This document shows, piece by piece, positions 1 to 8,480 of a stretch of 64,000 nt of DNA. The translations under genes were made by a program, and so were the position numbers. The notes under the pieces were generated by a model. It made no database searches. It saw only the letters and a program-made list of their open reading frames with translations, and was not told the origin of the DNA. This DNA comes from Polyangiaceae bacterium (GTDB lineage: Bacteria; Myxococcota_A; Polyangia; Polyangiales; Polyangiaceae), in assembly GCA_023150915.1 (NCBI GenBank), contig JAKLKA010000007.1, positions 48,591-112,590 on the forward strand, read 5' to 3'. Positions within the stretch are counted from its first letter, which is position 1, and each line of letters opens with the position of its first letter.

Positions 1-1
1 G

Positions 2-76
2 GCGGTTCGTGTACTGATGGGCTCGACCCTCGCCCGCCGTCCACTCAGCCTCGCGCCCGAGGACCAGGCTCGATGA
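2..76 (+). CDS. C-terminal tail of an upstream gene (partial, 5' end outside window)
   Basis: Frame 2 is open from the window edge and stops at a TGA at 74-76. That TGA overlaps the ATG of the next gene in an ATGA arrangement, which is typical of translationally coupled genes in GC-rich operons. The visible 24 residues end in ...LSLAPEDQAR and are too few to identify a family. The reading relies on the overlap and on the tight gene packing of the window; it could be chance, because frame 1 is open here too. Confidence 0.35.
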   Translation, partial: AVRVLMGSTLARRPLSLAPEDQAR

Positions 77-1965
77 GACCCTCGCGCGACGCCGACCCCG
101 GCCACGCACGCTACGTGAAGCTGCGCCCGCCGCGTTTCCGTGGCTACGAACGGCGCTCGCAGTATCTGGAGATGCGGGACGGCACGCGCATCGCCGTCGA
201 CGTGTGTCTGCCCCGGGGCCTTGGCGGCGAGAGGGTTCCGACGCTGCTCCGCCAGACGCGCTACTTCCGCCGCTTCCGGGTGCATCCGGCCCTGCGCCCG
301 CTGCTGGGCGAGGTCACCCTCGACCCGATGAACGGTCCGATGCGACGGCTCTTCACCACCCGCGGCTACGCCTGGGTCGACGTCGACGTGCGCGGATCGG
401 GGGCGTCGTTCGGCGAGCGTCCCTGCCCGTGGTGGCTCGACGGCGAGGTCGCCGACGGCGCCGACATCGCCGATTGGATCGTGCGCCAGCCCTGGTCGAG
501 CGGTCTGGTGGGCTCCACCGGGGTCTCGTACGAGGGCACCACCGCAGAGTTCCTGGGGATCACGGGGCACCCGGCGGTGCGGGCCGTCGCGCCCCGCTTC
601 TCGCTGTTCGACGTGTACGCCGACGTCGGATTCCCCGGCGGGCTGCACTCGGCGTACTTCACCCACGCCTGGGAGACGGCCAACGCCGCGCTCGATCGCA
701 ACCACCCCGGCGAGATGATCGCGCTGATCTACATGCTGCAGATGCACGGCGCGATCGACCCGCGCTGGGCTCGGCGGCTGGATCGCGCCGCTCTGCGCCG
801 CGGCCTTGGACGGGTGCTCGACTGGGGTCTTGGCGGTGTGGCGGGGACCGATGACGACGCTGACGGGTCCCGGCTGGCAGCCGCGCTGCGCTCCCACGCC
901 GAGAACTACTACGTGCACGACGGCGCCACCGAGGTGACCTTCCGTGACGACGTGCCACGGGATGCGCCCATCGCCGGGAAGTCGGGCGACTACTTCAGCC
1001 CCCACGCGTATGTCGAGCGCCTGCGCGACGTGGCCGTGCTGAGCTACGGAGGCTGGTTCGACGGCGCGTACGCGAACGCAGCCGTCAAGCGCCACGCGGC
1101 GCTCTCGCGGCTCGGCGCCGACAGCCGAATGTTGATCGGACCCTGGATCCACGGCGGCCAGCTGGATCTCGATCCCGAGGCGCCGGGGCGCAAGGCCGTG
1201 TTCGACCACGCCGCCGAGCTGCTGCGCTTCTTCGATTGCCACCTTCAGCCCCGCGGCGCGGCAGAGCGCGAAGCCCCGCGCGTGCGCTATTACCTGATGG
1301 GCGAGGGGCGCTGGTGCGATGCGCCCGAGTGGCCTCCGCCCGGCACGCGGACCGCGAGCTTCGGCTTCGCAGCCGGGCACAAGCTGGTGCTCGACGCCGA
1401 AGACCCAGGCCAGGATTCGGCGACGATGAGCCTCGACGTCGGGGCTGGCCAGCGGACCCGATGGCGCACGCTGCTTTGCCCGTTCCTGGTGGCAGACGGC
1501 CGAGGTCGCTCGCCGCAGGGCTACCTGGTGTACGAGTCGGAGCCGCTTCCGCGGGCGATCTCGGTCACGGGCAGTCCCGTGCTGGTGCTCCGCCTTTCTT
1601 GCAACGCACCCGAAACGGCCATCGTGGCCTACCTGGAAATCGTGGACGGCGCGGGTCGAGCGCACCTCGTGAGCGAGGGCCAGCTTCGAACGCTCCACGG
1701 CACTCGCCTGGTCGAGGTTTCGAATCGCCCGCCCAGCGTGGAAGCCACCTTCCTTCGTCGCGACGCGCGCACACTCGCCCCCGGAGAGGCCGCGACGCAC
1801 CACGTCGAGCTCTTGCCGCTGGCGTTGCGCGTGCGCGCAGGCTCTCGGCTCCGGCTCTCGCTGGGTGCGGCCGACGTCGACCACTTCACCACGCCGCCCG
1901 GGCCGCGCCCGCTGACGTGGACCATCGAGCGGGGACCGTCGCGTCTGCTCTTGCCGGTGGTGTGA
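73..1965 (+). CDS. CocE/NonD-type serine hydrolase (X-Pro dipeptidyl-peptidase S15-like)
   Basis: A 630-residue alpha/beta hydrolase of the CocE/NonD family, whose members cleave esters or acyl-peptide bonds. The expected elements are present in order: an N-terminal strand with DGTRIAVDV, the DVDVRGSGAS segment, the nucleophile elbow GVSYEG (Ser at about 152), the acid in GGWFDG (Asp at about 330), and the histidine in GPWIHGG (about 360). The last third is the jelly-roll domain typical of S15/CocE enzymes, with SRLRLSLGAADVDHF near the end. There is no clear signal peptide, so a cytoplasmic enzyme is likely. The substrate cannot be told from sequence. A short GGGGC/GCCCC hairpin follows the stop. 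Confidence 0.85.
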   Translation: MRPSRDADPGHARYVKLRPPRFRGYERRSQYLEMRDGTRIAVDVCLPRGLGGERVPTLLRQTRYFRRFRVHPALRPLLGEVTLDPMNGPMRRLFTTRGYAWVDVDVRGSGASFGERPCPWWLDGEVADGADIADWIVRQPWSSGLVGSTGVSYEGTTAEFLGITGHPAVRAVAPRFSLFDVYADVGFPGGLHSAYFTHAWETANAALDRNHPGEMIALIYMLQMHGAIDPRWARRLDRAALRRGLGRVLDWGLGGVAGTDDDADGSRLAAALRSHAENYYVHDGATEVTFRDDVPRDAPIAGKSGDYFSPHAYVERLRDVAVLSYGGWFDGAYANAAVKRHAALSRLGADSRMLIGPWIHGGQLDLDPEAPGRKAVFDHAAELLRFFDCHLQPRGAAEREAPRVRYYLMGEGRWCDAPEWPPPGTRTASFGFAAGHKLVLDAEDPGQDSATMSLDVGAGQRTRWRTLLCPFLVADGRGRSPQGYLVYESEPLPRAISVTGSPVLVLRLSCNAPETAIVAYLEIVDGAGRAHLVSEGQLRTLHGTRLVEVSNRPPSVEATFLRRDARTLAPGEAATHHVELLPLALRVRAGSRLRLSLGAADVDHFTTPPGPRPLTWTIERGPSRLLLPVV

Positions 1966-1980
1966 GCCGCGGCGCCCTTT

Positions 1981-1993
1981 GGGGCTCTGCCCC
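1981..1993. terminator. GGGGCTCTGCCCC hairpin after the hydrolase gene
   Basis: A perfect 5-bp stem (GGGGC/GCCCC) with a TCT loop begins 15 nt after the hydrolase stop codon. No T-run follows, so it is at best a weak intrinsic terminator. It resembles the GGGGCGAAGCCCC hairpins that follow stop codons at 24,735 and 56,751. Confidence 0.35.
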
Positions 1994-2037
1994 TGCCGAA
2001 CCGGCACCTTGCCGCTCTGGGAGCTCGGATCTAGCGT

Positions 2038-3018
2038 GTGCCGATGACCAAGGCGCTGGCACTTGCGGGGTTCGGCTTCCTGATCGCGGCCTGTTCGTCG
2101 TCGTCCGAGAACGTGACCGCGGCCACGGGCGGTGGCGGCACCGGCGGTGGGACCGGCGGCGCCGCGGGCAGCAGCGGCAGTGGCGGCACCAGCGGCGACG
2201 GCGGCACCAGCGGCGGCGGCACCTCGGGCAGCGGCGGCACCAGCGGCGGCGGTGGCAGCGGCGGCTGCGCGTCGCCCAAGACCGAGTGCACCAAGGGGAC
2301 GGCGACGGTGTGCACCGACACCTCGAGCGACGACGCGAACTGCGGCACGTGCAACAACGTTTGCCCCAGCGGTTCTGCGTGCAAGAGCTCGAACTGCGCG
2401 TGCAACGACCCAACCAAGACGTTCTGCGCGCAGGGCAGCTCGGGGGTGTGCACCGACGTGCAGTCGGACCCCAAGAACTGCGGAGCCTGCGGCAAGGCTT
2501 GTCCCAACAACAACTGCACGGCAGGCGAATGCGACAAGGTCGTGTTCGTGACCAAGAACAGCTTCGGGACCAACCTCGGCGGCGTCACTGGGGCGGACGG
2601 GATTTGCGCGGCGGCGGCCACCACCGCGGGCCTGAAGGGCACGTTCAAGGCCTGGATCAGCGACGGCGTGGTTGCGCCGAGCAACTCGTTCCAGAAGTCG
2701 AACACGCCCTACGTGCTGTCCGACGGGACCACGAAGGTGGCTGACAGCTTCGCCGCGCTCGCGACCGACCCGCTGAAGCACGCCATCGACAAGGCCGAAG
2801 ACAAGACGCCGGTCACCGGCAAGGTCGTGATGACCAACGTGAAGACGGATGGGACGTTCTCGTCGGTGAGCATGGAGTGTGCGAGTTGGAGCAGCACAAC
2901 CGGCACGGACAAGTTCGTGAGCGGCAGCACGGACTTGACCACGGCCGGTTGGACGGATGGGCCCGCGAAGGACTGCGGCGCCACGCTGCAGTACCACCTG
3001 TTCTGCTTCGAGCAGTGA
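2038..3018 (+). CDS. Cys-rich lipoprotein with a DUF1554-like C-terminal domain
   Basis: A predicted lipoprotein of 326 residues; lipobox ...GFLIAAC puts the lipidated Cys at 19. A Gly/Ser/Thr spacer (about 30-77) follows. Then come two Cys-rich repeats of the form NCGTC..VCPSG and NCGACGKACP, which recur in secreted myxobacterial proteins. The C-terminal 150 residues (from about FVTKNSFGTNLGG, with GADGICAAAA and a terminal C...F pair) resemble DUF1554, a lectin-like fold known from surface proteins; this assignment is from memory of the motif. GTG at 2038 or ATG at 2044 may be the start; both keep the signal peptide. Probably exported and surface-exposed. Function unknown. Confidence 0.75.
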   Translation: MPMTKALALAGFGFLIAACSSSSENVTAATGGGGTGGGTGGAAGSSGSGGTSGDGGTSGGGTSGSGGTSGGGGSGGCASPKTECTKGTATVCTDTSSDDANCGTCNNVCPSGSACKSSNCACNDPTKTFCAQGSSGVCTDVQSDPKNCGACGKACPNNNCTAGECDKVVFVTKNSFGTNLGGVTGADGICAAAATTAGLKGTFKAWISDGVVAPSNSFQKSNTPYVLSDGTTKVADSFAALATDPLKHAIDKAEDKTPVTGKVVMTNVKTDGTFSSVSMECASWSSTTGTDKFVSGSTDLTTAGWTDGPAKDCGATLQYHLFCFEQ

Positions 3019-3064
3019 AGCGCGAGCTGCGCGCGTTGCCGTTTGGCTCGAAGCGCCCGGGGAG

Positions 3065-3310
3065 CTATTCCGCCGGCACCCTGCTCGCCGCGTCGTCGCG
3101 CGAGCGTTCGCGCTCTTTGCGGCGCACGTGCCAGATGCCGAGGCCGATCAGGCCGCCGATCAGCGTCAGCGGCAGCAGGCTGAGGAAGACGGTCGAGCCC
3201 ACGAAGGCGTTTCGCACGTTCTCGCTCTGAGCCGTGCCGCACACCGGGCAAGCAGCGGCCACTGCCGGCGTGAGCATCACCCAGAGCAGTGCCCACAGCG
3301 CCGGCTTCAC
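3065..3310 (-). CDS. Small CPVC-motif membrane protein at the end of the cox operon
   Basis: An 81-residue protein starting at a GTG that overlaps the stop of the upstream coxC by 4 nt (GTGA), so it is almost certainly co-translated. It has a signal or first membrane segment (LWALLWVMLTPAVAAA), a CPVC motif at about 21-24, a second membrane segment (about 41-61) and a basic tail HVRRKERERSR. A CxxC just after the membrane on the outer face suggests a metal or redox role, for instance in oxidase assembly, but no family was recognised. It is the last gene of the respiratory cluster. Confidence 0.7.
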   Translation of the reverse strand: MKPALWALLWVMLTPAVAAACPVCGTAQSENVRNAFVGSTVFLSLLPLTLIGGLIGLGIWHVRRKERERSRDDAASRVPAE

Positions 3311-3903
3311 AGGTACACCCTCCAGTACAGCACGGGCCAGAGCCCGACCACGAAGTACCAGTAGAGCCGCGCGCTGGTGAAGAAGCCCGGGGTCAGGGCG
3401 TCGCGCAAGGCCTTGCCGCGAGCCACGGCCAAGGCGATCAGGCCCGCAACGGCGTGCAGCGCGTGCGCGCCCACCAAGAGGTAGAAGAAGCTGCCGGCCG
3501 GTCCCGAGCGCATGGTCAGGCCCTCGCGGATCAGCTGCACCCATTCCCACCCCTGGAAAAGCACGAACGCCGCGCCCAGCCCCAGAGCCACGCCCAGCAT
3601 CTTCGCCGCACCGCGGGCCGCGGCCTGCCCGTGGCGCTGTGCGAAGTAGAGCGCCACGCCGCTGGCGATCAGCACACCGGTGTTCACCCCGGTGGCCTCG
3701 ATCGGAAGCCGGATTTGCCCCGGGGGCGGCCACGCACCCGGGGTGCTGATGCGGGTGATGGTGAAGGCGCTGATCAGCGCGCCGAAGAACATGATCTCGG
3801 CCGCCAGGAAGATCGCCATGCCCACCACCGCATTCGACGCCACCGCGGGGCGGCGGGGGCTGATGCCAGAGGGGCGGTCCAGGGGCAGGGCGGCGGTGGT
3901 CAC
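3307..3903 (-). CDS. coxC: Cytochrome c oxidase subunit III (second copy in the cluster)
   Basis: A 198-residue heme-copper oxidase subunit III of the short type with about five membrane helices. Family marks include AVVGMAIFLAAEIMFFG in helix 1, FQGWEWVQLIREG, the GAHALHAVAGLIALA helix and the terminal YWYFVVGLWPVLYWRVYL. It structurally supports subunit I in the membrane. It sits between the subunit IV gene (1-nt gap) and the small CPVC protein (4-nt overlap). A different subunit III gene lies at 4369-4941, so the cluster has two. They differ clearly in sequence and are not a recent duplication. Confidence 0.9.
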   Translation of the reverse strand: MTTAALPLDRPSGISPRRPAVASNAVVGMAIFLAAEIMFFGALISAFTITRISTPGAWPPPGQIRLPIEATGVNTGVLIASGVALYFAQRHGQAAARGAAKMLGVALGLGAAFVLFQGWEWVQLIREGLTMRSGPAGSFFYLLVGAHALHAVAGLIALAVARGKALRDALTPGFFTSARLYWYFVVGLWPVLYWRVYL

Positions 3904-3904
3904 G

Positions 3905-4357
3905 TCAGTGTGCCTGATGCGGGTTGTGCTTGATGGCGTCCAGGGCGCGCTTCACCTCTTGCTCGGCGGCCTCGTTCTTCCAGTTGAAACCCTTGTGCTT
4001 CATCACGTCGGGCGCGGTGCCCGCGAAGAACAGCACCATGATGGCCACCATGGTCACCAGCAGGTAGACGACGTATCGCCGCTCGACCGCCAGGTGCATG
4101 AAGTGCTTGGTCACCAGGTAGGCCTTGACCAGCGCGATGCCGAAGGCCGTGACCAGCGTGATCACCGGGTGCCCGAGCATGGGCCCCACCACGCTGACCA
4201 CCAAGAGCACCACGAGCAGAGCCCAGATCTGGTCGTAGAACATGTCGCCGTGGTGCTCGGCGTGGTGCCCCGCCGGCTGGCTTTTCTCAGCGGGCGCCGG
4301 CTCGCTGTGGGCCCGGCTCGCGTGCTCTTCGTGCTGGGTTTCGTCGGAAGAAGACAT
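3905..4357 (-). CDS. Cytochrome c oxidase subunit IV-like membrane protein (caa3 type)
   Basis: A 150-residue protein. The first 40 residues are His/Glu/Pro-rich and probably cytoplasmic. Three hydrophobic helices follow (about 44-60, 66-84, 95-113), with the GHPVITLVTAFGIALVKAYLV and HFMHL patterns of bacterial oxidase subunit IV (COX4_pro/CyoD-like), then a charged tail. The ATG at 4357 was chosen because the longer open frame upstream only overlaps coxC in another frame. It lies 11 nt downstream of the first coxC gene and 1 nt upstream of the second. The role is inferred from family and context: assembly or stability of the oxidase. Confidence 0.85.
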   Translation of the reverse strand: MSSSDETQHEEHASRAHSEPAPAEKSQPAGHHAEHHGDMFYDQIWALLVVLLVVSVVGPMLGHPVITLVTAFGIALVKAYLVTKHFMHLAVERRYVVYLLVTMVAIMVLFFAGTAPDVMKHKGFNWKNEAAEQEVKRALDAIKHNPHQAH

Positions 4358-4368
4358 GGGCGGGCTCC

Positions 4369-4941
4369 TCACTTCGCGATGTAGAGCAGCGGGAACAGGA
4401 AGATCCAGACGACGTCGACGAAGTGCCAGTAGTTGCCGATCAGCTCGACCCGCTGAAGCTCTTTGCCCTGCGCCGCGTCCCGGGCGACGAAGCCCATGAT
4501 CACCACCCCGCCGATCACGTGCAGCGCGTGCAGGCCGGCGGCCGTGTAGTAAAACGACCAGAACGCATTGGTGGTCAGCGTGAAGCCCGAGCTGATCTCC
4601 ATGGTCCACTCGGCGGCCTTCACGCATGCGAAGGTGAGCCCGCCGAGCATGGTCAGCCCGAGCAGCTTGGCAGCACGCTCGCCGTCTTTGCGCTCGGCCG
4701 CCTGGTGGGCCAGCACGGCCGAGAGACTGGACGAGAGCAGCACCAGGGTGTTGAACGCGCCGATCCAGGTGTTGGTGTGCGCGGCGTAGTCGCCGAACTC
4801 GGGGTGCCCGAGCCGGTGCATGATGTACGACGCCAAGAGGCCGCCGAAGATCACGATTTCCGAGGCGATCACCCACCAGACCGCCAGGCGGCCCGTGGGG
4901 ATGCCGGTGGCGCTGCGGGTGGTTGCGATGGGCTTGCTCAT
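4369..4941 (-). CDS. coxC: Cytochrome c oxidase subunit III (first copy)
   Basis: A 190-residue subunit III with about five membrane helices: LAVWWVIASEIVIFGGLLAS, a second with FNTLVLLSSSLSAVLA, and later FWSFYYTAAGLHALHVIGG and YWHFVDVVWIFLFPLLYIAK. The H-x-x-x-G-x-x segment and terminal YWHFVDVVWIFLF are hallmarks of the family. The start overlaps the coxA stop by 4 nt (ATGA), so it is coupled to subunit I. This copy, with canonical YWHFVDVVW, is the more typical subunit III; the gene at 3307-3903 has YWYFVVGLW instead. Confidence 0.93.
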   Translation of the reverse strand: MSKPIATTRSATGIPTGRLAVWWVIASEIVIFGGLLASYIMHRLGHPEFGDYAAHTNTWIGAFNTLVLLSSSLSAVLAHQAAERKDGERAAKLLGLTMLGGLTFACVKAAEWTMEISSGFTLTTNAFWSFYYTAAGLHALHVIGGVVIMGFVARDAAQGKELQRVELIGNYWHFVDVVWIFLFPLLYIAK

Positions 4942-6644
4942 TCCGCGGCCTCCTGTGCGGGCTCCGCTTCACCGTCCGGCGGCTCGTCTTGCGGCCAGAA
5001 GTCGCTCTCGCGGCCCGGCGCCGAGTACTCGTACGGTCCGCGGTAGACGGTGGGCAGCACCTCGAAGTTGCCGTGCGGCGGCGGCGAAGCGGCGCTCCAC
5101 TCGAGCGTGTTGGCGTTCCACGGGTTGTTCCCGGCGCGCTTGCCGCTCTTCATGCTCTTGAAGAAGTTGAAGAAGAAGATCACCTGCGCAACGAGCATGC
5201 AGACGGTGGCCACGGTGGCGATGGCGCGAAGGTTCTGCAGATCGGCGCGGGCCAGATCCGGGAAGCGCGAATAGTCGTGGATGCGGCGGTGATCGCCGGC
5301 CGCGCCGGTGATGAACAGGGGAATGAAGATGAAGTTGAAGGGGATGATGGTCGCCCAGAAGTGGAGCTTGCCCAGCTTCTCGTCCAGCATCTTCCCGAAC
5401 ATCTTCGGGAACCAGTAGGTCACGCCCGCGAAGCTGCCGATCACCGCGATGGGCACGAAGGTGTAGTGGAAGTGCGCCAGCACGAAGTACGTGTCGTGGA
5501 AGTAGATGTCCGACCCGCTCGAGCCCAGGTAGATGCCCGTGACGCCGCCGATGAGGAACTCGGCGACGAAGGCCAGCGCCCAGAGCATGGGCGTGGTCAG
5601 GCGGATCGAGCCGCCGTACAGCGTGGCAATGGTCACGAAGATCATCTCGGCGATGGGCACCGAGATCAGCACCGTGGTGGCCGTGAACACGTTGGCCATG
5701 CGCGGGTCGATGCCGGCCACGAACTGGTGGTGGGCCCAGACGAAGAAGCTCAAGATGCCGGTGGCGAACGCGGTATAGAGCACGGTCTTGTAGGCGAACA
5801 CCTTCTTGCGGGCGAAGACCGCGATCACGTCGATCACGATGCCGATGGCCGGCAAGAGCACCACGTACACCTCGGGGTGGCCGAAGAACCAGAACAGGTG
5901 CTGCCAGAGAATGGGGTCGCCGCCGCGGACCGGATCGTAGAAGCCCGTGCCGAACTGCTGATCGAAGAGCAGCATCACGGCGCCGGCGACCAGCGGCCCC
6001 ACCGAGGCCATGAACACGATGCTGGCCACCACGATCATCCAGATCACCACCGGGATCTGGTGCCACTTCATGCCAGGCGCCCGCGAGTTCATCACGGTGG
6101 TCACGAAGTTGATGCCGCCCATCAAGAAGGCCACGAACTCGAGGGCCACGGCGAGCAGCCAGAGCGTGGCGCCGGCGGGGGTCAGGCTGTATTGGTGCTT
6201 GGCCGAGAGTGGCGGATAGGCCGTCCAGGCCCCGCCGAAGGCGCCGCCCGGCACGAAGAACGACGCGATCAGGATCAGCGCGCTGAGCAGGAAGATCTGG
6301 TAGCTCAGCCGGTTCAGCCGCGGGAACACCATGTCGTCGCAGCCGATCATCAGCGGGATCAAGAAGTTCCCGAAGGCGGCGATCAGCACCGGCATCGCGA
6401 ACCAGAAGATCATGATCGTGCCGTGGTTGGTGACCAGGGCGTTGTACTCGTTGGGCGAGACCAGGCCGTAGCCCGGCACGCTCTTGCCCGGGAACCCGAG
6501 CTGCATGCGGAAGGCGTAGGCGAAGAACCCCCCGAGCAGGGCCATGGCCATGCCGGTGAACAGGTACTGGAAGCCGATGATCTTGTGGTCGGTGGACCAC
6601 AGGTACTTCTTGACCCAGCCTTCTTGGTGGTGCGCGTGACTCAT
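4938..6644 (-). CDS. coxA: Cytochrome c oxidase subunit I (caa3/aa3 type)
   Basis: A 568-residue catalytic subunit that reduces O2 to water at a heme a3-CuB site and pumps protons. Visible signatures are WSTDHKIIGFQYLFTG at the N-terminus, TNHGTIMIFWF (heme a histidine), the HPEVYVVLLPAIG segment with the CuB His and the cross-linked Tyr, AHHQFV (two further CuB His), and LAHFHYTFV (heme a3 and a His ligands). This arrangement is that of type A heme-copper oxidases. It lies 3 nt after coxB and overlaps coxC by 4 nt. Heme A would come partly from ctaB at 55,766; no ctaA or sco gene is in the window. Confidence 0.97.
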   Translation of the reverse strand: MSHAHHQEGWVKKYLWSTDHKIIGFQYLFTGMAMALLGGFFAYAFRMQLGFPGKSVPGYGLVSPNEYNALVTNHGTIMIFWFAMPVLIAAFGNFLIPLMIGCDDMVFPRLNRLSYQIFLLSALILIASFFVPGGAFGGAWTAYPPLSAKHQYSLTPAGATLWLLAVALEFVAFLMGGINFVTTVMNSRAPGMKWHQIPVVIWMIVVASIVFMASVGPLVAGAVMLLFDQQFGTGFYDPVRGGDPILWQHLFWFFGHPEVYVVLLPAIGIVIDVIAVFARKKVFAYKTVLYTAFATGILSFFVWAHHQFVAGIDPRMANVFTATTVLISVPIAEMIFVTIATLYGGSIRLTTPMLWALAFVAEFLIGGVTGIYLGSSGSDIYFHDTYFVLAHFHYTFVPIAVIGSFAGVTYWFPKMFGKMLDEKLGKLHFWATIIPFNFIFIPLFITGAAGDHRRIHDYSRFPDLARADLQNLRAIATVATVCMLVAQVIFFFNFFKSMKSGKRAGNNPWNANTLEWSAASPPPHGNFEVLPTVYRGPYEYSAPGRESDFWPQDEPPDGEAEPAQEAAE

Positions 6645-6647
6645 GGC

Positions 6648-7340
6648 TCAGGGGGCTTTCGCGCTGGCGAGCTTCTTCTGTGATTGCTCGGCGACCCACG
6701 CGGCGTGGGCCGCGGGGGACTCGATGATGATTCGGCCGGGCATCAGCCCGTGCCCCACGCCGCAGATCTCGGCGCACTGAATGTCGAAGCTGCCGGTCTT
6801 GGTCGGCTTGAACCACCCCTGGATGATGCGGCCCGGGACGGCGTCTTGCTTCAGCCGGAAGACCGGGATGCTGAAGCTGTGCAGCACGTCACGGGACACC
6901 AGGTTGAAGTGGTAGGTCTTCCCGACCTCGACGTGGAGCTCGTCGCCGGTCCGGATGTCGTCTTCGGTGCCCAGCTTTCCGTCGGGGCCGGGGTGCTCGA
7001 AGCTCCACGCCCACTGCTGCGAGATCACGTTCACCTTGGCGTCGGCCGGCGGCATGGTCTGCTTCACCTCGACCCAGACCTTGATCGCCATCGCGATGAC
7101 CACGATGTCGCAGACCAAGACGGCGTTGTGCGGCCGGCTGATCCACTTCTTCTCTTCCTTCTTCTCGCCGGTGATGTACTGCGCCTTCTGCCCCGGCTTC
7201 TCCCGGTACTTGAAGATGAAGTAGAAGAACACGCCCTGCGCCACCAGGAACCAGAAGCCGACCAGGACGGTGATCAGGGTGATCAGGTTGTCGATCGAGG
7301 CGGCGTAGGACGACGCCTGGGGGACGAGCCATTCGATCAT
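6648..7340 (-). CDS. coxB: Cytochrome c oxidase subunit II with CuA site
   Basis: A 230-residue subunit II. Two membrane helices (about 18-44 and 74-91) are followed by a periplasmic cupredoxin domain. All CuA ligands are present: His at about 154 (DVLHSFSIP) and the CAEICGVGHGLM motif (Cys 189, Glu 191, Cys 193, His 197, Met 200). An insertion with PDGKLGTEDD lies in the domain. Unlike classical caa3 subunit II there is no C-terminal CxxCH cytochrome domain; the separate diheme lipoprotein upstream probably replaces it. The start overlaps the preceding 50-residue gene by 4 nt. Confidence 0.96.
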   Translation of the reverse strand: MIEWLVPQASSYAASIDNLITLITVLVGFWFLVAQGVFFYFIFKYREKPGQKAQYITGEKKEEKKWISRPHNAVLVCDIVVIAMAIKVWVEVKQTMPPADAKVNVISQQWAWSFEHPGPDGKLGTEDDIRTGDELHVEVGKTYHFNLVSRDVLHSFSIPVFRLKQDAVPGRIIQGWFKPTKTGSFDIQCAEICGVGHGLMPGRIIIESPAAHAAWVAEQSQKKLASAKAP

Positions 7341-7489
7341 CGGGAATGCTCCACGGAGGTGTCGGGGGTGTGCTTCGGCTCGGAGCCCAGCACGAAGACT
7401 GCGACCGCGGCCACGTAGGCCACGCAGCCGCCAAGGGTGATCCAGAAGATCACCTTGGCCAGATGGTCGACGCTGATGTCTTTTGCCAT
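7337..7489 (-). CDS. 50-residue membrane protein between cytochrome c and coxB
   Basis: The frame MAKDISVDHLAKVIFW... gives a 50-residue peptide with one helix (about 11-36, rich in V and A, with GGC) and a polar tail. It starts 10 nt after the cytochrome c stop with a GAGGAAGT ribosome site and overlaps coxB by 4 nt. An upstream ATG at 7528 lies inside the cytochrome c gene and lacks support. The position and single helix suggest a small accessory subunit of the oxidase. No family was recognised. Confidence 0.7.
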   Translation of the reverse strand: MAKDISVDHLAKVIFWITLGGCVAYVAAVAVFVLGSEPKHTPDTSVEHSR

Positions 7490-7499
7490 GCCGACTTCC

Positions 7500-8192
7500 T
7501 CACTTGGCCTGTGCGATGAACGCCGCAACGTCGCGCACCGCGGCGTCGTCGGGCAGCATCACGGCCTGCGGCCGCATCATGCCGCCGGTCGCGTCTTCGG
7601 GGTGCGTGCCGCGGATGCCCTTGCGGAAATGCGTGAGCTGCGTGGCGACGTACCAGTCGCTCTGCGCCTGCAGCGGCGGAGCCTTGGTGCCTTCGTTGCC
7701 CTCACCGTTGGCCCCGTGACAGGCCGCGCAGGGCTTGTACAAAGAAGAGCCGCGGGCGAGGTTCGCGTCTTTGATTTGCGGCTCGGGCCGGAAGCGCGGC
7801 ATCGCCGACACGTGCTCCGCAATCGTCTTGATGTCGGCGTCGCTGGTCAGCGTTCGCGCGATGGGACGCATCTGCATGCCGGTCAGGTCGTCGGGGTGCG
7901 AGCCGCGCTGACCGCTGCGGAACTTGACCAGCTGCGCCTCGACGTACCACGCGGGAAGCCCGGCGATGGCCGGCGTGTTGGCGAAGCGATTGCCCAGCCC
8001 CCCTTCGCCGTGGCACTGGGCGCAGAGCTGATACAGCTGCTGTCCGGACGCCGTCCCGCCGCCGGCCGGTGCGGCGTCACAGGCGGAGAGCGCGAGCAGC
8101 ATGACCGAGGTCAGGGCGCCAGCGAGGGCCACGCCACCAGACCGCCGACGGGGTGTCGTCATCATGTCGTCTAGGTCGGAACCGTACAGCAT
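7500..8192 (-). CDS. Diheme cytochrome c lipoprotein
   Basis: A membrane-anchored electron carrier of 230 residues. A lipobox LLALSAC (Cys 38) precedes two class I cytochrome c domains with heme motifs CAQCH (57-61) and CAACH (155-159). Each domain has a likely Met ligand (GMQMRP, GGMMRP). The two halves are clearly related, so it arose by internal duplication. The start at 8192 has AGGGA seven bases upstream; ATG at 8165 would give a more usual lipoprotein signal and cannot be excluded. It opens the cox half of the cluster and probably shuttles electrons from the act complex to the CuA site of subunit II. Confidence 0.9.
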   Translation of the reverse strand: MLYGSDLDDMMTTPRRRSGGVALAGALTSVMLLALSACDAAPAGGGTASGQQLYQLCAQCHGEGGLGNRFANTPAIAGLPAWYVEAQLVKFRSGQRGSHPDDLTGMQMRPIARTLTSDADIKTIAEHVSAMPRFRPEPQIKDANLARGSSLYKPCAACHGANGEGNEGTKAPPLQAQSDWYVATQLTHFRKGIRGTHPEDATGGMMRPQAVMLPDDAAVRDVAAFIAQAK

Positions 8193-8253
8193 GGGCCGGT
8201 CCCTTCAATACGAAAAAGGAACACTTCCGGCAGCATTTTGTGCGTATTGGGGC

Positions 8254-8286
8254 GACGCGTGTGCCCGTTGGGTACGAACACGCGTC
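8254..8286. promoter_or_regulatory. 9-bp perfect inverted repeat upstream of the cox half
   Basis: GACGCGTGT at 8254-8262 and ACACGCGTC at 8278-8286 are exact reverse complements 15 nt apart. They lie 62-94 nt upstream of the cytochrome c start in a 295-nt non-coding gap. The centre-to-centre spacing (24 nt, a little over two helical turns) fits a dimeric regulator; a 5'-UTR hairpin is also possible. No convincing -35/-10 pair was seen beside it. Confidence 0.45.
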
Positions 8287-8462
8287 ATCGGTGCAGCGCT
8301 GCCGGCGCGAGTCGGACAAAATCCGGACCTTCACTGCCTTGCGGTGTGACGAAACGGAGCACGGCCGGCCCGCGAGGACGCGTCGTGTTGTCGATGCGCG
8401 CCGATCAGGCGCACCAGCGCTGGCCCGGCGGATCGCCGAGCGCCCGCTCCCGCTCTGCCCAC

Positions 8463-8480
8463 GCTCCCGGCTCCGGGAGC
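8463..8480. terminator. Strong hairpin after the act half of the cluster
   Basis: GCTCCCGG-CT-CCGGGAGC is an 8-bp perfect inverted repeat. It starts 7 nt past the stop of the gene at 8488-9006 when read on the minus strand. No T-run follows, so efficiency is unclear. Its position suggests it ends or attenuates the act transcript before the cox genes. Confidence 0.5.

Noticed and set aside
4923..6683. 586-codon plus-strand frame opposite coxA
   Set aside because: It is His/Asp/Gln-rich, lacks domains and lies exactly over a conserved catalytic subunit; a codon-bias artefact.
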